Source of the DNA: Chrysaora quinquecirrha
Taxonomy: Eukaryota; Cnidaria; Scyphozoa; Semaeostomeae; Pelagiidae
Direction: 5' to 3'
DNA: 64,000 bases
Assembly (NCBI GenBank): GCA_014526335.1
Contig: JACTAT010000058.1
Location: 2,475,665 to 2,539,664, forward strand
The notes beneath the pieces were generated by a model, which worked only from the letters and a program-made list of their open reading frames with translations, made no database searches and had not been told where the DNA came from. Of the stretch, positions 1-48,611 are shown piece by piece. Made by a program: the position numbers and the translations under genes. Position 1 is the stretch's first letter; each line of letters begins with the position of its first letter.

Positions 1-120
1 ATGATGGTACAAAGCACCCAGATACAACAGGCTATTCATTGACCTGGTACGGTACAAATACAATCTGGCCTGGTTTGATTCACATTGTGTTGATTTTAAA
101 ATTATCTTTTCTTTTTGTAG

Positions 121-3100
121 GAATACACATGCCCTTCTTGTAACTCAGGGTTTGTTGAAGAGCTTGAGGCAAATACAACAGAGTAAGTCATTTATCATAT
201 ATGTAACCTACTTATTATAGCTTTATTACCACACAGCAAGTAGGTATTCCTTGGTAATGTAATACTGGATGCAATGCTTACACAAAGAGAACAAACTTCA
301 AGCAATATAATTAATTTGTCTAATTGTTCCATAATCAGATGAATACCACTTTCACACTGCAAATTAGACAAGTTTCAATTAAACCAGTTTTACAAATGCT
401 GTGCTCTGATTGGTCAATTCATCAAATTGAATCGATCTGTTAGGCTGAAATTTAACCTGATTTACTGGTTTACGTAAATCTGTTTTTTCAAAAAAGTGAT
501 AATAGATTTGAATCTGCAATACATGTTTTAGCTGGATCTATCTTATTTCTTGTTTTACAGTTAATCTCTGTTTTTTTTACTCTAGTGGCATGACAACAGA
601 AGATGGAAATTTGCTAAGATTCCCCTCTGATGAGTCTCGAGTTACTTTTCATGATGTAAGTCTCATTTGTTTTCACCTTTCTTTTTGCTTTATGCAGAAG
701 TCCGTTAGCACATTAGTGATTTCGTTGTTCATGGAATAATAGATCTGCTTATCTAAAGGTTTTCTGCTTTTTAGGGCACGGAGCCAAACCCTTTTCTGTT
801 CCATTTCCTGGTATTCTTGAAGGTAAGTAACAGTCAGTCCTCTATTTAATCGTCCTTCCCTTTTTAGCAGCCCCACTTAGGGTGTACTTTTCTGAACTTC
901 AAAACCTTCCTATTTTCAAAACAGAAACCTTCTAGAAACAGAGTCCATGATTCTCGAAGAAACAGAAATTCTGGAAATCCAAGACTTTTTACCAGGAAAT
1001 TTGAGACTTTAGTCTGTTTCTTCTGGCTACTGGAGGAACAGAATTTGTATGATGACAGAAGGTTTTGTTCTGGTACCAAAACCAACTCTTTTGCAATAGA
1101 ATGGCCCGGGGTACTTCACTTATGAATGGACGGGGATGTGCCGCCCAGATTTCAGAAACCTACCCACTTATAATGTAAACCTTTGCAGAAACAGACCCTA
1201 TTTTATGAGTAGAAATAAGCGGAAAATGAGAATAAAAAGACTTTCTAGACCTATTTATTGCTTCATATTGTACTCAAACATCTTTGACGCGATTTTGCCA
1301 CTTTTCTGACCGAATTAAAGTTAAACTTTCGACTTTTCTTCAATTTGCCACCCACTTTTATGGGGTTTTGGTTAAAATCATACCCATGTTTAGAGAATTT
1401 CAGTGCCCAAAACCCACCCATATGGGCGGCACATACCCGTACCCAAATTATACTAAGTACCTCCCCCCCTCCCCCGGGAGAATGGTTTCAAACCACACAC
1501 ATCTTGCAAAAAGAAGACTACCAAAAAAAATCGGTTTTGAAGAACCGGCCCTTATTGTGGTCCTGTATATTCCAGCTAATTGAAATAAATGCTCCCTTTT
1601 AAATTTTCCATCTAATAGATACTCTTTGATCATGTTTAACAAAAAACATCATGAAAAAATGTCATAGGGTACAACTTGGTTGTTTTCTCTTGAAACCACG
1701 CCCTAATTTCCTTTGACCACGCCCTTTCGCCCTCCCATGTTTGATAGCTACGCCATTGTCACAAAGTGAAGGTTTTTTCCATTTCAAAGGTATGGGTATG
1801 CACCAAAGAGGCCATAGAGCAACACCACATATAACATTTCGGATGAGACATACTGATAACCATTCAAATCAACAATCTGAAGGACCAGGCAATTCGCCAA
1901 TTGATATGTGAGTTTGTGCTTTGTCTTTTTGCCTTACTGTAATGCCGTTTTTTATATTTCGCTTGAGTACACATATTTTCATCAGGAAATATCTTTATGA
2001 GGTTCAGCACCGGAGGATTCCTTATAATATCAACCTGCAAAATTTTAATTCCGAGAATAAAATTTAGTTCTGAACTTTTTAAGAATGTTATCTGCTCATT
2101 CAAGACTATATTCAAGTAGAACCAAATGGCAATTGCAACTACACGCTTTTATTTTTATAAGGAACCACTTTATACTTATACTACTAAAGAGACAATCATT
2201 AAGGAACTTTTCAATGTTGAATACTTTTATCACTGCAAATAATCAAGAATTAGAAAGCCGGTTCCATTCATCTGCAGTCGAAAATCACATAAATTGTACG
2301 TTAAGCATGTATCCCATGTTTCTTTGAGTAGTCTGGAGCTTTGCTTACATGCAAATGTCTCTCTTTTATTGTTAAGTCCACTGTATGTACAGTTAAAATT
2401 AAGGAACTATTAAGGAACTTTTGGAACTACAATCGCCTCAAAAGAGGTCCAAAAATAAGGAACTTTAAGAACTAGGCCTTGAGGTAGGTTCCTTATAAAA
2501 AAAAAGCGTGTATCGATGAAAGGATTCAATTTGGAAGACAATTTAACCGAAAACTGACCTATTATGAACATGATTTGGATATGAGTCTCAGTGCAGCGAA
2601 TGCCCTGGTTGTTGCTCTTGGTTTTTTATTTGACGAACTTTAATTTAGTAAATGTTGTTCACATTTTGGGTTTTGCTTTTTCTAGGTTTTTTCAACAGCT
2701 TTTCTCAAATTTGGGAGTCACTGGTAAGCTTTTAAATGTATGTTATATATTTTTTGTACTTTAGAAGGAAAAAATGATACATTTTCCCTTGATGTTGAAG
2801 ATGAAATAGTGTGTTTAGCGCCAGTTGCTAGGATCTCAGTTGTAGTTTAACTGATTGAGACCTCGACCCTGGCTGTGACGCTACCGTAACTTGGTCTGGA
2901 CGTTTAAATTCTTTGAATTATATGGGAGTTGATTCTTAGGGTGCAGTCATTCATTGAAAGGGAGTTAATATATCAATGTTTTTCAGAACCTAGAGTTTAG
3001 TAAATGCTTTATCGCCCTGTTGCCCTGTACGTTTTGATGTGAAGTAAGCGCTAAATAAATAGGGGACCCTGATTAGATGGGAGTGCTTATCCATTTGTTT

Positions 3101-4459
3101 CTCTTGAAAGAGGAGAGGGTCATCGTTGAAGTCAGGCACTGGTGTGGTACAAACCTTAGATTAGAAAATAATTTAATAAAGTAATAATAAATCATAATAA
3201 ATTATTTAGAATAAAGATTTTTGATATATAGAATATACAAATTACAGAATATTAGAAATAATAGAATTAACGTATAGAACTGATTTAGTTCCAAAAACTA
3301 TTTCACAGTGAAGCGTATCCTTTTAGTGCCAACTTTTATTTCTTCTTTTTTGCAGTAATGGACAGAGAAAGCGGCGTAAGCTTGTAAGTATATAAACAAT
3401 CTCAATAACTATTGCACTGAAGTATATGCTTCGGTATTAGACATAATAATCGCCACTTATCATGACAAGTTTTTGATATTTATCAGGACAACGTTTCGGA
3501 GAAATCCGACTTCCATCATACTCCTATCATCGGGAAATCAGAAATGTCGTTTCTCTCTTCTTTGTTGCATTTATTGCATATATCGATATGTACATCTACT
3601 GCATATGCGTATATATTGCACATATATTTAAGTATATGCTAATTGAAGAATACATGTTTTACAAAATTTCATCAGAACGGCGGTAAATGTGCAATTGAAA
3701 CAACTCTTATCTTGCAGTAACCGGATATTCCCATCCTCCATGGGTGATTACGCTTGGGGACCAAATGGACTTGATAACATAATCACACAGGTAAGTTACT
3801 GGATATTTCTGTCACCAACTAGCCTGTTATCTAAGAATTTTGTTTCTGCCCCTTTGTGCTATCGCTGTCCCACCATGTTTATTTCTTCAATGAGCCCAGT
3901 AGTATGATGTTAGTCCAGTCAGTCCACTGCTATGAAGGAAGATGACTCGAGGATTCTCGCTGTAAGATTTTGGAATAGGTTTCTTAATTGGTAAGTTAGT
4001 TAGTGACTTAGTCATTTAGTTAGTTAGTCAGTCATTTATTTAGTTAGTTAGTTAGTTGGTTAGTTAGTTAGTTGGTTAGTTAGTTAGCCTGTTAATCAGG
4101 TAACTAAACAGTTAATTAGTCGGTTAGTTAGTTAGTTAGTGACTTAGTTAGTTAGTTAGTTAGTCAGTCATTTTTTTAGTTAGTTAGTTAGTTGGTTAGT
4201 TAGTTAGCCAGTTAATTAGGTAACTAAACAGTTAGTTAGTTAGTGAGTTACTTACTTAGTTAGCTAGTTAGCTACTTAGTTAGGTAGTTCGTTAGTTAGT
4301 TAGTTAGTTAGTTAGTTGGTTAGTTAATTAGGTAGTTAGTCAGTTAGTTAGTTAGTTAGTTAGTTAGTGAGTTAGTTAGTTAGTGAGTTAGTGAGTTAGT
4401 TAGTAAGTGAGTTAGTTAGTTAGTTAGTTATTTAGTTAGTTAGTTATTTAGTTAGTTAT

Positions 4460-4530
<71 letters not shown>

Positions 4531-7500
4531 CTGACTTGGTTAGTTACATTCTTGGTTTTTTGTAGCGTAACATAGTTGCTGTATAATCCTTAGGAAAATA
4601 TTGCTTTGGGGGCCCTCTCAGGGTATCAACTTTGGAGCTAAAAGAAAAACCTAAATTATTAACACCAAACTTAAGCCAAAAATGTTTTAGAGTAATGTTG
4701 CAATGGTATGTTTGATATAAAGATGTACTTTTGTGATGTAAATTTTCTCTTGCAAAAGGGTCCACTGTGTATGCGTTTTGGCTGATTCTGTTGCTTTTTG
4801 TCTTCTAGCTTTTGGGCCAGTTAGAAGGATCTGGTCCACCGCCTGCCGACAAAGATAAAATTAATTCAATACCGACAATCACGATTAATCAATATGATGT
4901 TGGTGAGTGAACACATGGAGCTTCCTTACTTCTTTCAAAAGCTTATCTTAATTTTTATACCCATCATATGTTTGCCTCCTACCAATCGTCTCTCGTGTAA
5001 GGGCATTTAAGAATTATTAAAGCAACATTTTTTGGGGAAGAAAAATTCCAGACTTCTGAAGAACAATGTTTGATCGTTTTGTCAGGTCATACTGTAGGGC
5101 CCTGGCATAAGGATCCAGCATTGTTGATCCAACATTTAAAGTTGCTTACAACAAATGTTTGACTGTTTATTGCGTGGCAAGTAAAAGTAATAGAATTTGT
5201 AGTCTAATATTTTTTTAAAAGTTAAAAACATTTTTTGCTTCACGCAAACAAAATATGTCGGAGAAGCAATGTTTTTGGACGTGGCCCTGTAAACGGGGTC
5301 TAAGTGTAGGCGTATAATACTTGTGTGAGTGGTAGTCAGTCACAACTCTGCCATATTGCAACAGGTGTTCCACAGGGGTCCGTTTTAGGTCCCATACTGT
5401 TTACTCTATGTGTAAATGACATGCCAAATGCTGTCTTAGCCAAACATCGACTTTTCGCTGACGACACATGCATCTTCTGCTTCGATAATAAAATCGAGAA
5501 CCTTCCTGATAAAGTTAACGTTGAACTTGCAAAACTTACGGAGTGGTTCAAAGCCAATAAACTACTAGTAAATACCAGTAAAACAAATTACTGTGTTTTT
5601 AAATCTAGTCCAGTCTTAGGAGCTGAAGCGCTAAATATCAAAATGGGAGAGGAAATAAAACGAGCTAACGTAATAAAATATCTTGGTGCTAAAATTGACG
5701 ATAAGCTCTCTTGGGATATTCATATTAGTGAAGTAAAGAGGGCAATATTAAAGTTCTCTTCCATCTTTGCCAAACTAAGATACTCAATACCTAAACAATG
5801 TTTGTTAACTCTTTATGATTCCCTTGTCCTGTCAAAAATAGCCTATGCCCTAGAAGCATATGGTGTTGCTACTGATAACCGTATGAACGAGATTCAGGTT
5901 CTACAAAATAGAATGCTTAAAATTATTGACTTTAAAGATCGTAGATATTCTACAAATCTGTTACATAAAGAACTTAGAATTCTTAAAGTTGCTGACCTTT
6001 ATAAATTAAAAGTTTTGAAAATTGTGCATCGCGGAAATTTTAAAACCTCCTGTCTCCCTGAGATCTTTTAAAGTTATTTTAAGACTAAAAAAGACTTTCA
6101 TAACTATGCAACTAGGCAGAAAAATGACTTCAAAGTATTTAAAACGAATAAAAAATGGGGGGATAAGATGTTACTTAATGTAGGAGCTCGTCTCTGGAAC
6201 AATCTGTCCGCAAATTTAAAATCTATATCGAACCCTAAAACCTTTAAGCAAACTGTTATAAACAATTACTGATTAAACTGTAATGAATGCTTGTTTAGGC
6301 TCAATAATATTTGCTGTGTTCTGTTGTTTATTGTATTGCATTAGCTGTTTTCTTGTAGTTGTTTTAGAATTTAAACCTATAACTTTTTTTTTCTTTTATC
6401 TTTTTAAGTTAACGGCCCAAGCTAGATAAGCTCTGCTTTTCTTGGGTCGTGTAGGATACAACTTTTTTCAGTATTATGATGTATTTTAGGTTTTTGTATT
6501 CTACAAAGAAAATAATTGAATTGAATTGAATTGTCTAAGATTATGTGGACCCCTTTTCCAGTGGCTGGTTGAGTAAAGCCTTCAGCAGAGTTATTTTATA
6601 GAATAATTTTTTGTGTCATAAGGATCACTATATGTCTCTCATCGCAGTTGTCAAGTTCTGTAAAACTAAAACAATTATATTATGTATTTTTAGATGAGGG
6701 TCAAGAATGTGCTGTTTGTAAGGAAGCTTACGAGTTAGATGAAAAAGTCTTGAAGTTAACCTGTAAACATTTATTCCATTCAGACTGTGTTAAACCATGG
6801 CTAGAACTGGTAAGTGAATTTTAGACGATTGCTTGTTGTGAGAATGATTTCTTACCAAGTGCGTTGTGGTTAGGCCTGAGACCTGGAGATTTTCTGGTAG
6901 GCCCCTCATAGTGATTCCTGAAAGTTGAGATGAATTCACGGAACTCTTCTAGGCGAAAATCAAATCGTAATTAATATTGTCCAATAAATGTCCAGTGACT
7001 GAACAAGGCGGCCAAATCCTCTCAACATTAGATTGACATGATTTTTTAGGGTTGATTGAATCCTTTAGTGCGTTTGACCATAGTCAATAGAAAAAACACT
7101 ATGGCATGTTTATTCTGTTGGCTATTGTTTGACAAGGGCTTGATAGCGTACTGGAAGCAATGTGGCTCAACAGAAAAACACCGTTTATTCAACTGATGAA
7201 AAGCTTCACAAATAACATGATAGGCAAGCAAGCAAGCATATTCGTTTCGTATCGTAGGTTTGAGTTATCGGCAGTATTACTGCTGATGTTGACCTGAAGC
7301 GTGTGCCCCTGGAATGATATTCTAGGACGAAGAGCCTGGGTACTCATTTTCCGTCCTCTTAAGGGTGGACAGTTGAGTTGACTGTAGGCTTATGGAAATT
7401 ATTCCCAACGAGATTCAAACCCACAACCTCTCGAACGCAAGCATAATACCTTGACCATTCGGTCACACAACCTCTCTTTTGTTGCCAGAGCAGTGACCTA

Positions 7501-7775
7501 TCCAAGGGGAAATAGGGGTCAGCACCCTTCCACTTTTCAAAACTATGGTCTCTTGAGACTTGTTTAAAAACATAATTAAACTTCCCACATTTTCGAGGGT
7601 TTAATTGGCGTCGTCCATAAAAATTTTTCTGCGGGATTTGCCCCCAACCTCTCACAACTGAACTCCTGGATACGCCTTTTCAATAGCTACTGAATTTTTT
7701 CTTTCTTTGCAGCACGACTCCTGCCCAGTCTGTCGATGTTCATTGAATGGACGATCAAATGAGGAGTACACATAA
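121..7775 (+). CDS. RNF126: RNF126/RNF115-like E3 ubiquitin-protein ligase, 3' part (10 exons)
   Basis: Visible exons: 121-182, 586-655, 775-822, 1790-1907, 2686-2723, 3356-3383, 3718-3790, 4809-4902, 6694-6809 and 7713-7775 (stop TAA 7773-7775), all bounded by AG/GT. The first exon reads [14 protein letters not shown], the second CxxC half of the BCA2-type zinc ribbon that binds ubiquitin; its first half must lie upstream of base 1. The middle encodes [19 protein letters not shown] and [18 protein letters not shown], the signature block shared by RNF126 and RNF115. The C-terminus is a complete RING-H2: [13 protein letters not shown], then WLELHDSCPVC, giving the C3H2C3 zinc ligands that recruit E2. 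Family members act in cytosolic quality control and receptor trafficking. Splice phases agree at every junction except exon 2 to exon 3 (655/775). The protein ends soon after the RING, without a long tail. RNF126 and RNF115 cannot be separated from this sequence. Confidence 0.95.
1105..1478 (+). mobile_element. Inverted-repeat element, family D, copy 1 (hAT-like MITE)
   Basis: About 370 bp bounded by CCCGGGGTACTT at the left and the inverse ending CCCCCGGG at the right. AGAATGG occurs immediately outside both ends, a 7-bp direct repeat that looks like a target-site duplication. The interior matches 40790-41144 in inverted orientation, including the GGGCGGCACATACCCGTACC block. It has no coding capacity. 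It lies in the intron after exon 3 of the RNF126-like gene. Confidence 0.8.
2140..2512 (+). mobile_element. Inverted-repeat element, family A, copy 1
   Basis: Starts TACACGCTTTT...TTATAAGGAAC and ends with the complement, GGTTCCTTATA...AAAGCGTGTA. The interior (CACTGCAAATAATCAAGAAT and neighbouring sequence) recurs at 8359-8764, 20897-21280, 33908-34260 and 39712-40118. The ends begin with TA and there is no ORF, which suggests a non-autonomous Tc1/mariner-like element. It lies in an RNF126-like intron. Confidence 0.85.
2815..2905 (-). repeat. SINE family 1 fragment, reverse orientation
   Basis: Reverse complement of the 3' half of the tRNA-derived SINE seen at 16527 and 38760 (shared words: GGTCGAGGTCTC, CAACTGGCGCTAA). 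The Pol III promoter part is mostly lost. Confidence 0.7.
3985..4536. repeat. TTAG/AGTT microsatellite, about 550 bp
   Basis: Long imperfect run of the tetranucleotide AGTT with scattered variants (GTGA, GGTT, ATTT), in the intron between RNF126-like exons 7 and 8. The final 100 bp are almost pure. The unit is TTAG, not the telomeric TTAGGG, so it is not a telomere remnant. Confidence 0.97.
5090..5303. repeat. Family G palindromic repeat copy
   Basis: Contains CAAATGTTTGACTG, GCAATGTTTTTGGACGTGGCC and related words that recur, often in inverted pairs, at 30300, 30775, 35672, 36236, 37020, 42172 and 50690. The LINE begins almost directly after it. Confidence 0.6.
5307..6535 (+). mobile_element. 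5'-truncated non-LTR retrotransposon (LINE) with reverse transcriptase remnant
   Basis: An open frame (about 5310-6068) encodes the second half of a LINE reverse transcriptase. [13 protein letters not shown] and the catalytic LFADDTCIF box are clear, followed by thumb and connection sequence ([28 protein letters not shown]). An in-frame TAA at 6069-6071 interrupts it. The same frame then continues through ARLWNNL, a motif typical of LINE C-termini, to a second stop at 6270-6272. The endonuclease and the first RT motifs are missing, so the copy is 5'-truncated and dead. An AT-rich 3' region ends in AATTG repeats near 6510-6531, consistent with a short simple-repeat LINE tail. It lies in the intron before the RING exon, in the same orientation as the gene. 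It looks like the CR1/L2/Jockey group, but I cannot assign the clade. Confidence 0.9.
6694..7775 (+). other. RING-H2 domain exons of the RNF126-like gene
   Basis: Two exons (6694-6809 and 7713-7775) encode the catalytic RING. Zinc ligands are seen in order: CAVC, then C and H in CKHLFH, H and C in HSDC, and CPVC. The intron falls between WLEL and HDSCPVC. The conserved Trp after the third ligand pair, part of the E2 contact surface, is present in KPWLEL. The domain looks intact and functional. Confidence 0.93.
7395..7490 (-). repeat. tRNA-like sequence, probable SINE fragment
   Basis: On the minus strand this reads GACCGAATGGTCAAGG followed about 35 nt later by GGTTTGAATC, which resemble the A and B boxes of a Ser/Leu-type tRNA. 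I cannot fold a complete acceptor stem, so a tRNA-derived repeat is more likely than a working tRNA gene. It lies in the last intron of the RNF126-like gene. Confidence 0.45.
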
Positions 7776-7792
7776 GCCCTGCTGACTTAGCA

Positions 7793-8100
7793 ACCTAGTT
7801 TAGACAGCGCATTATAGGCGCGGCGAATTAAATTCAGCTTACATCACGAATGATGTGCTGTTAGAGCGCTTTAAACTGGATTCAGACAGCGAAATAATTC
7901 AGAACACATTAAATGAAAAGATATAATTCGCTTTTAATTCGCTTGGAGCAGCGCATTTTGAGCGCATTTAATAATTTAAGTCGCCTCAAAAAATGGTTGG
8001 TTCATACAGCGCATTATGAGCGAATGAAATTGACACTTAGACAGATTTTTAGGCAAAAATTTAATTCGCTGCGCCCATAATGCGCTGTCTAAACTAGGCC
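7793..8100. mobile_element. Inverted-repeat element, family F, just after the RNF126-like stop
   Basis: Left end CCTAGTTTAGACAGCGCATT and right end AATGCGCTGTCTAAACTAGG are near-perfect inverses about 310 bp apart. The interior repeats AATTCGCT and AGCGCATT in both orientations, so the element is close to self-complementary. It starts about 18 bp after the stop codon at 7775, so it probably lies inside the 3' UTR. There is no ORF. Confidence 0.82.
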
Positions 8101-8358
8101 TTCTTTCTAATGAAATGATATTTTGCAAAATTCTGTTCAAGCCTTATATTCCTTAAATTCGATATGTTTTGGCATGCCTGTTGGTTCTTCAGCCTTAAGC
8201 TGCATCTTTGGTGGTTATCTGTAATGAAGGAGGAGGTCTATGAATACGTTATGCAATAACCCGGCATATAAGAACGTAAGTTTTTGAACACAACCTGTTT
8301 GGGTTCTTATGTAATGAGATGTGTACCGTGACCAGGGTGCAGGCTCTTAAAGGAAGGT

Positions 8359-8764
8359 TAAACGCTTTTTTTATAAAGAACCACTTTATAAGGAACCTAC
8401 ATGTAGAAGGCCCGAAAATTTAAAGAACTTATATTACTTAAGAGAAAATCATTAAGGAATTTTTCAATGTTGAATGCTTTTATCACTGCAAATAATCAAG
8501 AATTAGAAAGCCAGCTCCATTCATTTGCAGTTGAAATACACATAAATTGTACGTTAAGCATGTATCAAATGTTTCCTTGAGTAGTCCCGAGCTTGGCTCA
8601 CATGCAAGTGTCTTTCTATTATTGTTATGACCACTGTATCTGCAGTTGAAATTAAGGAACTATTAAGGAACTTTTTGAACTACGATTGCCTCAAAAGAGG
8701 TAAAAAAATAAGGAACTTTAAGAACTAGGCCTTGAGGTAGGTTTCTTATAAAAAAAAGCGTGTA
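8359..8764 (+). mobile_element. Inverted-repeat element, family A, copy 2
   Basis: Same ends and interior as 2140-2512: starts TAAACGCTTTTTTTATAAAG and ends TTATAAAAAAAAGCGTGTA. The copies share most of their length, with substitutions and small indels. It lies in the gene spacer. Confidence 0.85.
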
Positions 8765-9689
8765 TAGGCAATTGCTAGGAAAAATAAAGCATGGCTCAAG
8801 GTTTACCAGCTTTAACAGGCCCTTAATGCAACCTGTGTTTATGTTAATTGATTTTGGCAAAAAACTAATTTATTATCAACACTCTCCTGTTAAATTTAAC
8901 CAACCCCCAATTATTGGAATATTAATGGGAATCTCCCCCTACCCCTAATCTACGGCACTGCCAAGCCTTCCTTGGACACATAACCACCACACCGTTGTAT
9001 CGCACTCTGTCTGAAAAGTAATTGTTGATTGTAATTGAAAATCATGAGTATTTTGAATGGAGTTTTTTAAGATTAATATTTTTTGTAGGTACCATCTTGT
9101 TGGTATAGTTAAATTTGAACACTGTAGCCTGATTGTTTATTATTGTATACAAACCAAAAAGCGTCTTGTTTTCGTGGAAAATCAAATCTCGTGCGCTGCG
9201 TGGAAGCAACCTGTCGCTCTGTAGTAAAGTTCTTATGCCTTTTGAATGAAAAGAATAATTCTAGCTAATGAATTTTTAATATTTCCTTTCATGAATTAAT
9301 CATAATTTATACTCTGGGCGTTAAAATAGAACTATTCCATTGTTGGTGTTTTGCCACCATGGCAAATTTGTTATTTTGTTGTATAGCGTGCAACTGATAC
9401 AGCCATAAAGCTACAAATAAGAAAGCCTGCCGTTTTCAAATACATTCGAATTTTTATCGTGCGCTAGGTTGCAGGCGGATTATCAGAGAGGCGAATTTCT
9501 TCGCGCGATTTGAAATCAAAATTGGGGAGTTTTCATAGCAAAAGCAAGAGTGGAAGTTTATATTTCTAAATTTTGAGTACAAGTAAATTCGCTTCGCTGA
9601 AGTGTTGAATAGAAGAATTTTCAATACAATCAGTGGCATGATCACGGAATTTTCCCTCGACAAGCTGCCGGTTTTCCACTATAGCCTGC

Positions 9690-10011
9690 CCCTTGTCACG
9701 ATGAATGCGAGGCTATAGCAGCACGCAGCAGCACGGCAAAGAAACACGGCAGCAAAAATAAAACGCCAGTGACGGCAGCGTCGCGCGGCCTGACGTTTTC
9801 CCACTTGCCTCAATTTGAAAAAGAGGTTAAGAATTCGGAAAATCTTCGATTTCGGTTTCGTGTTTATTGACGAATCCTCTCACCGTGAAAAGTGTTTGCA
9901 GGAAGATTTCTGACGATGTTGATTCCGAAATAACACTAATTAAAGACCTTTTAATGGTATTTCCAACATGTTTATTTGAAGATTTGTTAAATTTCACTGG
10001 CGACAGATAAA
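9690..10011 (+). promoter_or_regulatory. Probable UNC13 promoter / 5' UTR region
   Basis: A GC- and CpG-rich patch (about 9710-9800, with GCAGCACG repeats and GCGTCGCGCGGCC) stands out from the AT-rich surroundings and lies 210-300 bp before the inferred UNC13 ATG at 10012. No TATA box is obvious. The assignment rests on composition and position only. Confidence 0.35.
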
Positions 10012-46502
<36,491 letters not shown>

Positions 46503-48611
46503 AGGTGAATCGTAAATTTGTTTTTCTGCCTACTTAAAGGCTTAATCACTCAGCTTTTTGTTAATGATATAAATTGTACTTAGGGTAACAGTTTATCGTG
46601 ATATAGCCGTGTACTTTATTTTTGTAAAAATTTGATATTGCTCTAACAGAAGGTACCTTTGCACTTTGGCAGACACACTTTTACCAATTAGTGAAATGAG
46701 GACATTGACTTGAACCGCTGTCAAGGAGACCCGAATAACAGCTTCCTTAATCATTTTTCTTACTCTCCGCTTAGTCTTAATGGGGTACCACTCACTTTGA
46801 AGCATTTGCCGTCTAAGTCTAGGGTCTCAATCACTAATGTGAACCCTAATCCGTGTCCATTACCGTAGTCATGCCTCAGGAAAATGTTGTTACTTGTGAC
46901 AATACCATAACCCGGACTCGGCTTCACAATTCAATTCAGCTTCCAATCAGAGTACCAAAGTATTGTCCTATGGCGACGTTATAAACTTTATCGTGGTGAA
47001 AAATTTTCAATGCAGGAACTTTGAAAATCTGTTTTAATTTCTCATAATTTTCAGAGAATTATCAACTACTGAATCCACTGCAGTAATGCTGTTAGAGCGA
47101 ATTTAGCGAAATACCGCTAAAATTGAATATTTTAATCATTTTCGCCCCCCCCCCACTATCAGAAGTTGCAGCCCCCCTCTCTGTCAAAAGATTTCTAGCG
47201 CCGCCAATGCCTTCGATACCATTGGCATTACACTATAAACAAAATATCTTGCTTTTCAAAGTTTAATTTTCTATTTATAACAAGTATAGTTTTACAACTT
47301 GAAATTATCGTTACCCATATAATTATTCGTTACCTCTATACTATTCGTTACCACCATAATAACATTGGAATATGGTATCAAGTATTTGTATACTCTTTAA
47401 TAATGCACCTAACACCTTTCTGTATTTATTAAACTTACAATATCGAGTGGCACACTATTTTTTGCCGTAGCTAGTTTGTGTTATGATTAGATAAATAAAC
47501 GTTTTCCGAGGGAATTAATTTTTTATGGTGTATCAATCTGTGGAATTAAATTTCGTAATTATTTTATTGGTATTAAATGATGGAAAGAAAATGGTTGTTG
47601 TTGTCTTTGCTACTGTCTTTGTTAGGATCCTTGGACCAATAGCTATCCTTCCCAAAACTGGTCCTAATTGCTCCTGGGACTTTCTGTACAGTATTCATTT
47701 AATTAACACACGTTCATGATATTTTTTAGGTTCCTGAATGGCAAACTCTTGCATGAAGTTATTTCCTGTTGAAATAACTTCTATTTGGACATTGAAGCGC
47801 ATTGTATTTTCGCGTTTGGCTCCGCAATCAGAATTGGTCGGTCTCTGCATTGCTAGCAACTCCTTTGCAGCTGACGCTAGTCTTATGGGTTTCTTTCGCA
47901 GCGCAAGTTACTCTTCTCAAAGGACTCTCTTGTTGCACGTATTGTATTGTATTGTATTTTGTTGTTTTACAACGTATTCTATTGTTTATTATTGTATTGT
48001 GTTGCGTTTTATTCTCATGGGATACGCATATTCACTTATTTAAAACCGCGGTTTTGAATTTTTCCAATACGCTGCAAATTTGACAGCATATTGGAAAGTA
48101 TCTTTTGCAAAGACCATTAGCTTTTTGGTTGAACAACTACTATGTTCAGGGATTGTCAAACGACAGCTCGATGCAGTTCTTTGGAGGGAAGACACTACAG
48201 AAAAGCATACTGTCGTCCTGAGAGATGGTAGATACTGTAGACATTGATACTACAGACAGGTATGTAAGAGTCTATTCCTATTGCAGCTCCTCTCGCCCTG
48301 CTTCTAGCTATCTACGCGAAAGTTAGGCCCATTTTACTGCATATTCCCACTGACTACAATATTTAGTACTTTACACTCTTTTTATAAGAACCAGGAAATT
48401 CTGATCGACGCTGGCTGCTCTTAAATTTTTGCCGTTTTTGAGCCTGAAATGTTCTTAATCTGTTTTTAATTACTTGGTTACTTAGATACCCATATTTTCA
48501 ATATATGTCTGAAGTGGTACTAGGTTGGTTTAAAACGCAACATTCTTCTATTTCTTTGTTGGCTTGCTTTTTGCGTTCAGTCTGACTGTCTTAATTACAT
48601 ATTTAGCTGAT

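Larger units (their letters stand above)
7776..10011. other. Spacer between the RNF126-like gene and UNC13
   Basis: Holds the family F element (7793-8100), a family A element (8359-8764) and then unique AT-rich sequence to about 9480. An AATAAA at 8783-8788 is one possible polyadenylation signal for the RNF126-like gene, but it lies beyond two transposons and is weak evidence. From about 9690 the sequence is locally CpG-rich, likely upstream or 5'UTR sequence of UNC13. I see no further coding exon. Confidence 0.6.

Noticed and set aside
3985..4536. Interstitial telomere
   Set aside because: The unit is TTAG, not TTAGGG, and it lies within an intron.
7359..7655. 98-codon minus-strand ORF
   Set aside because: Overlaps the tRNA-like repeat and intron sequence; no recognisable domain.
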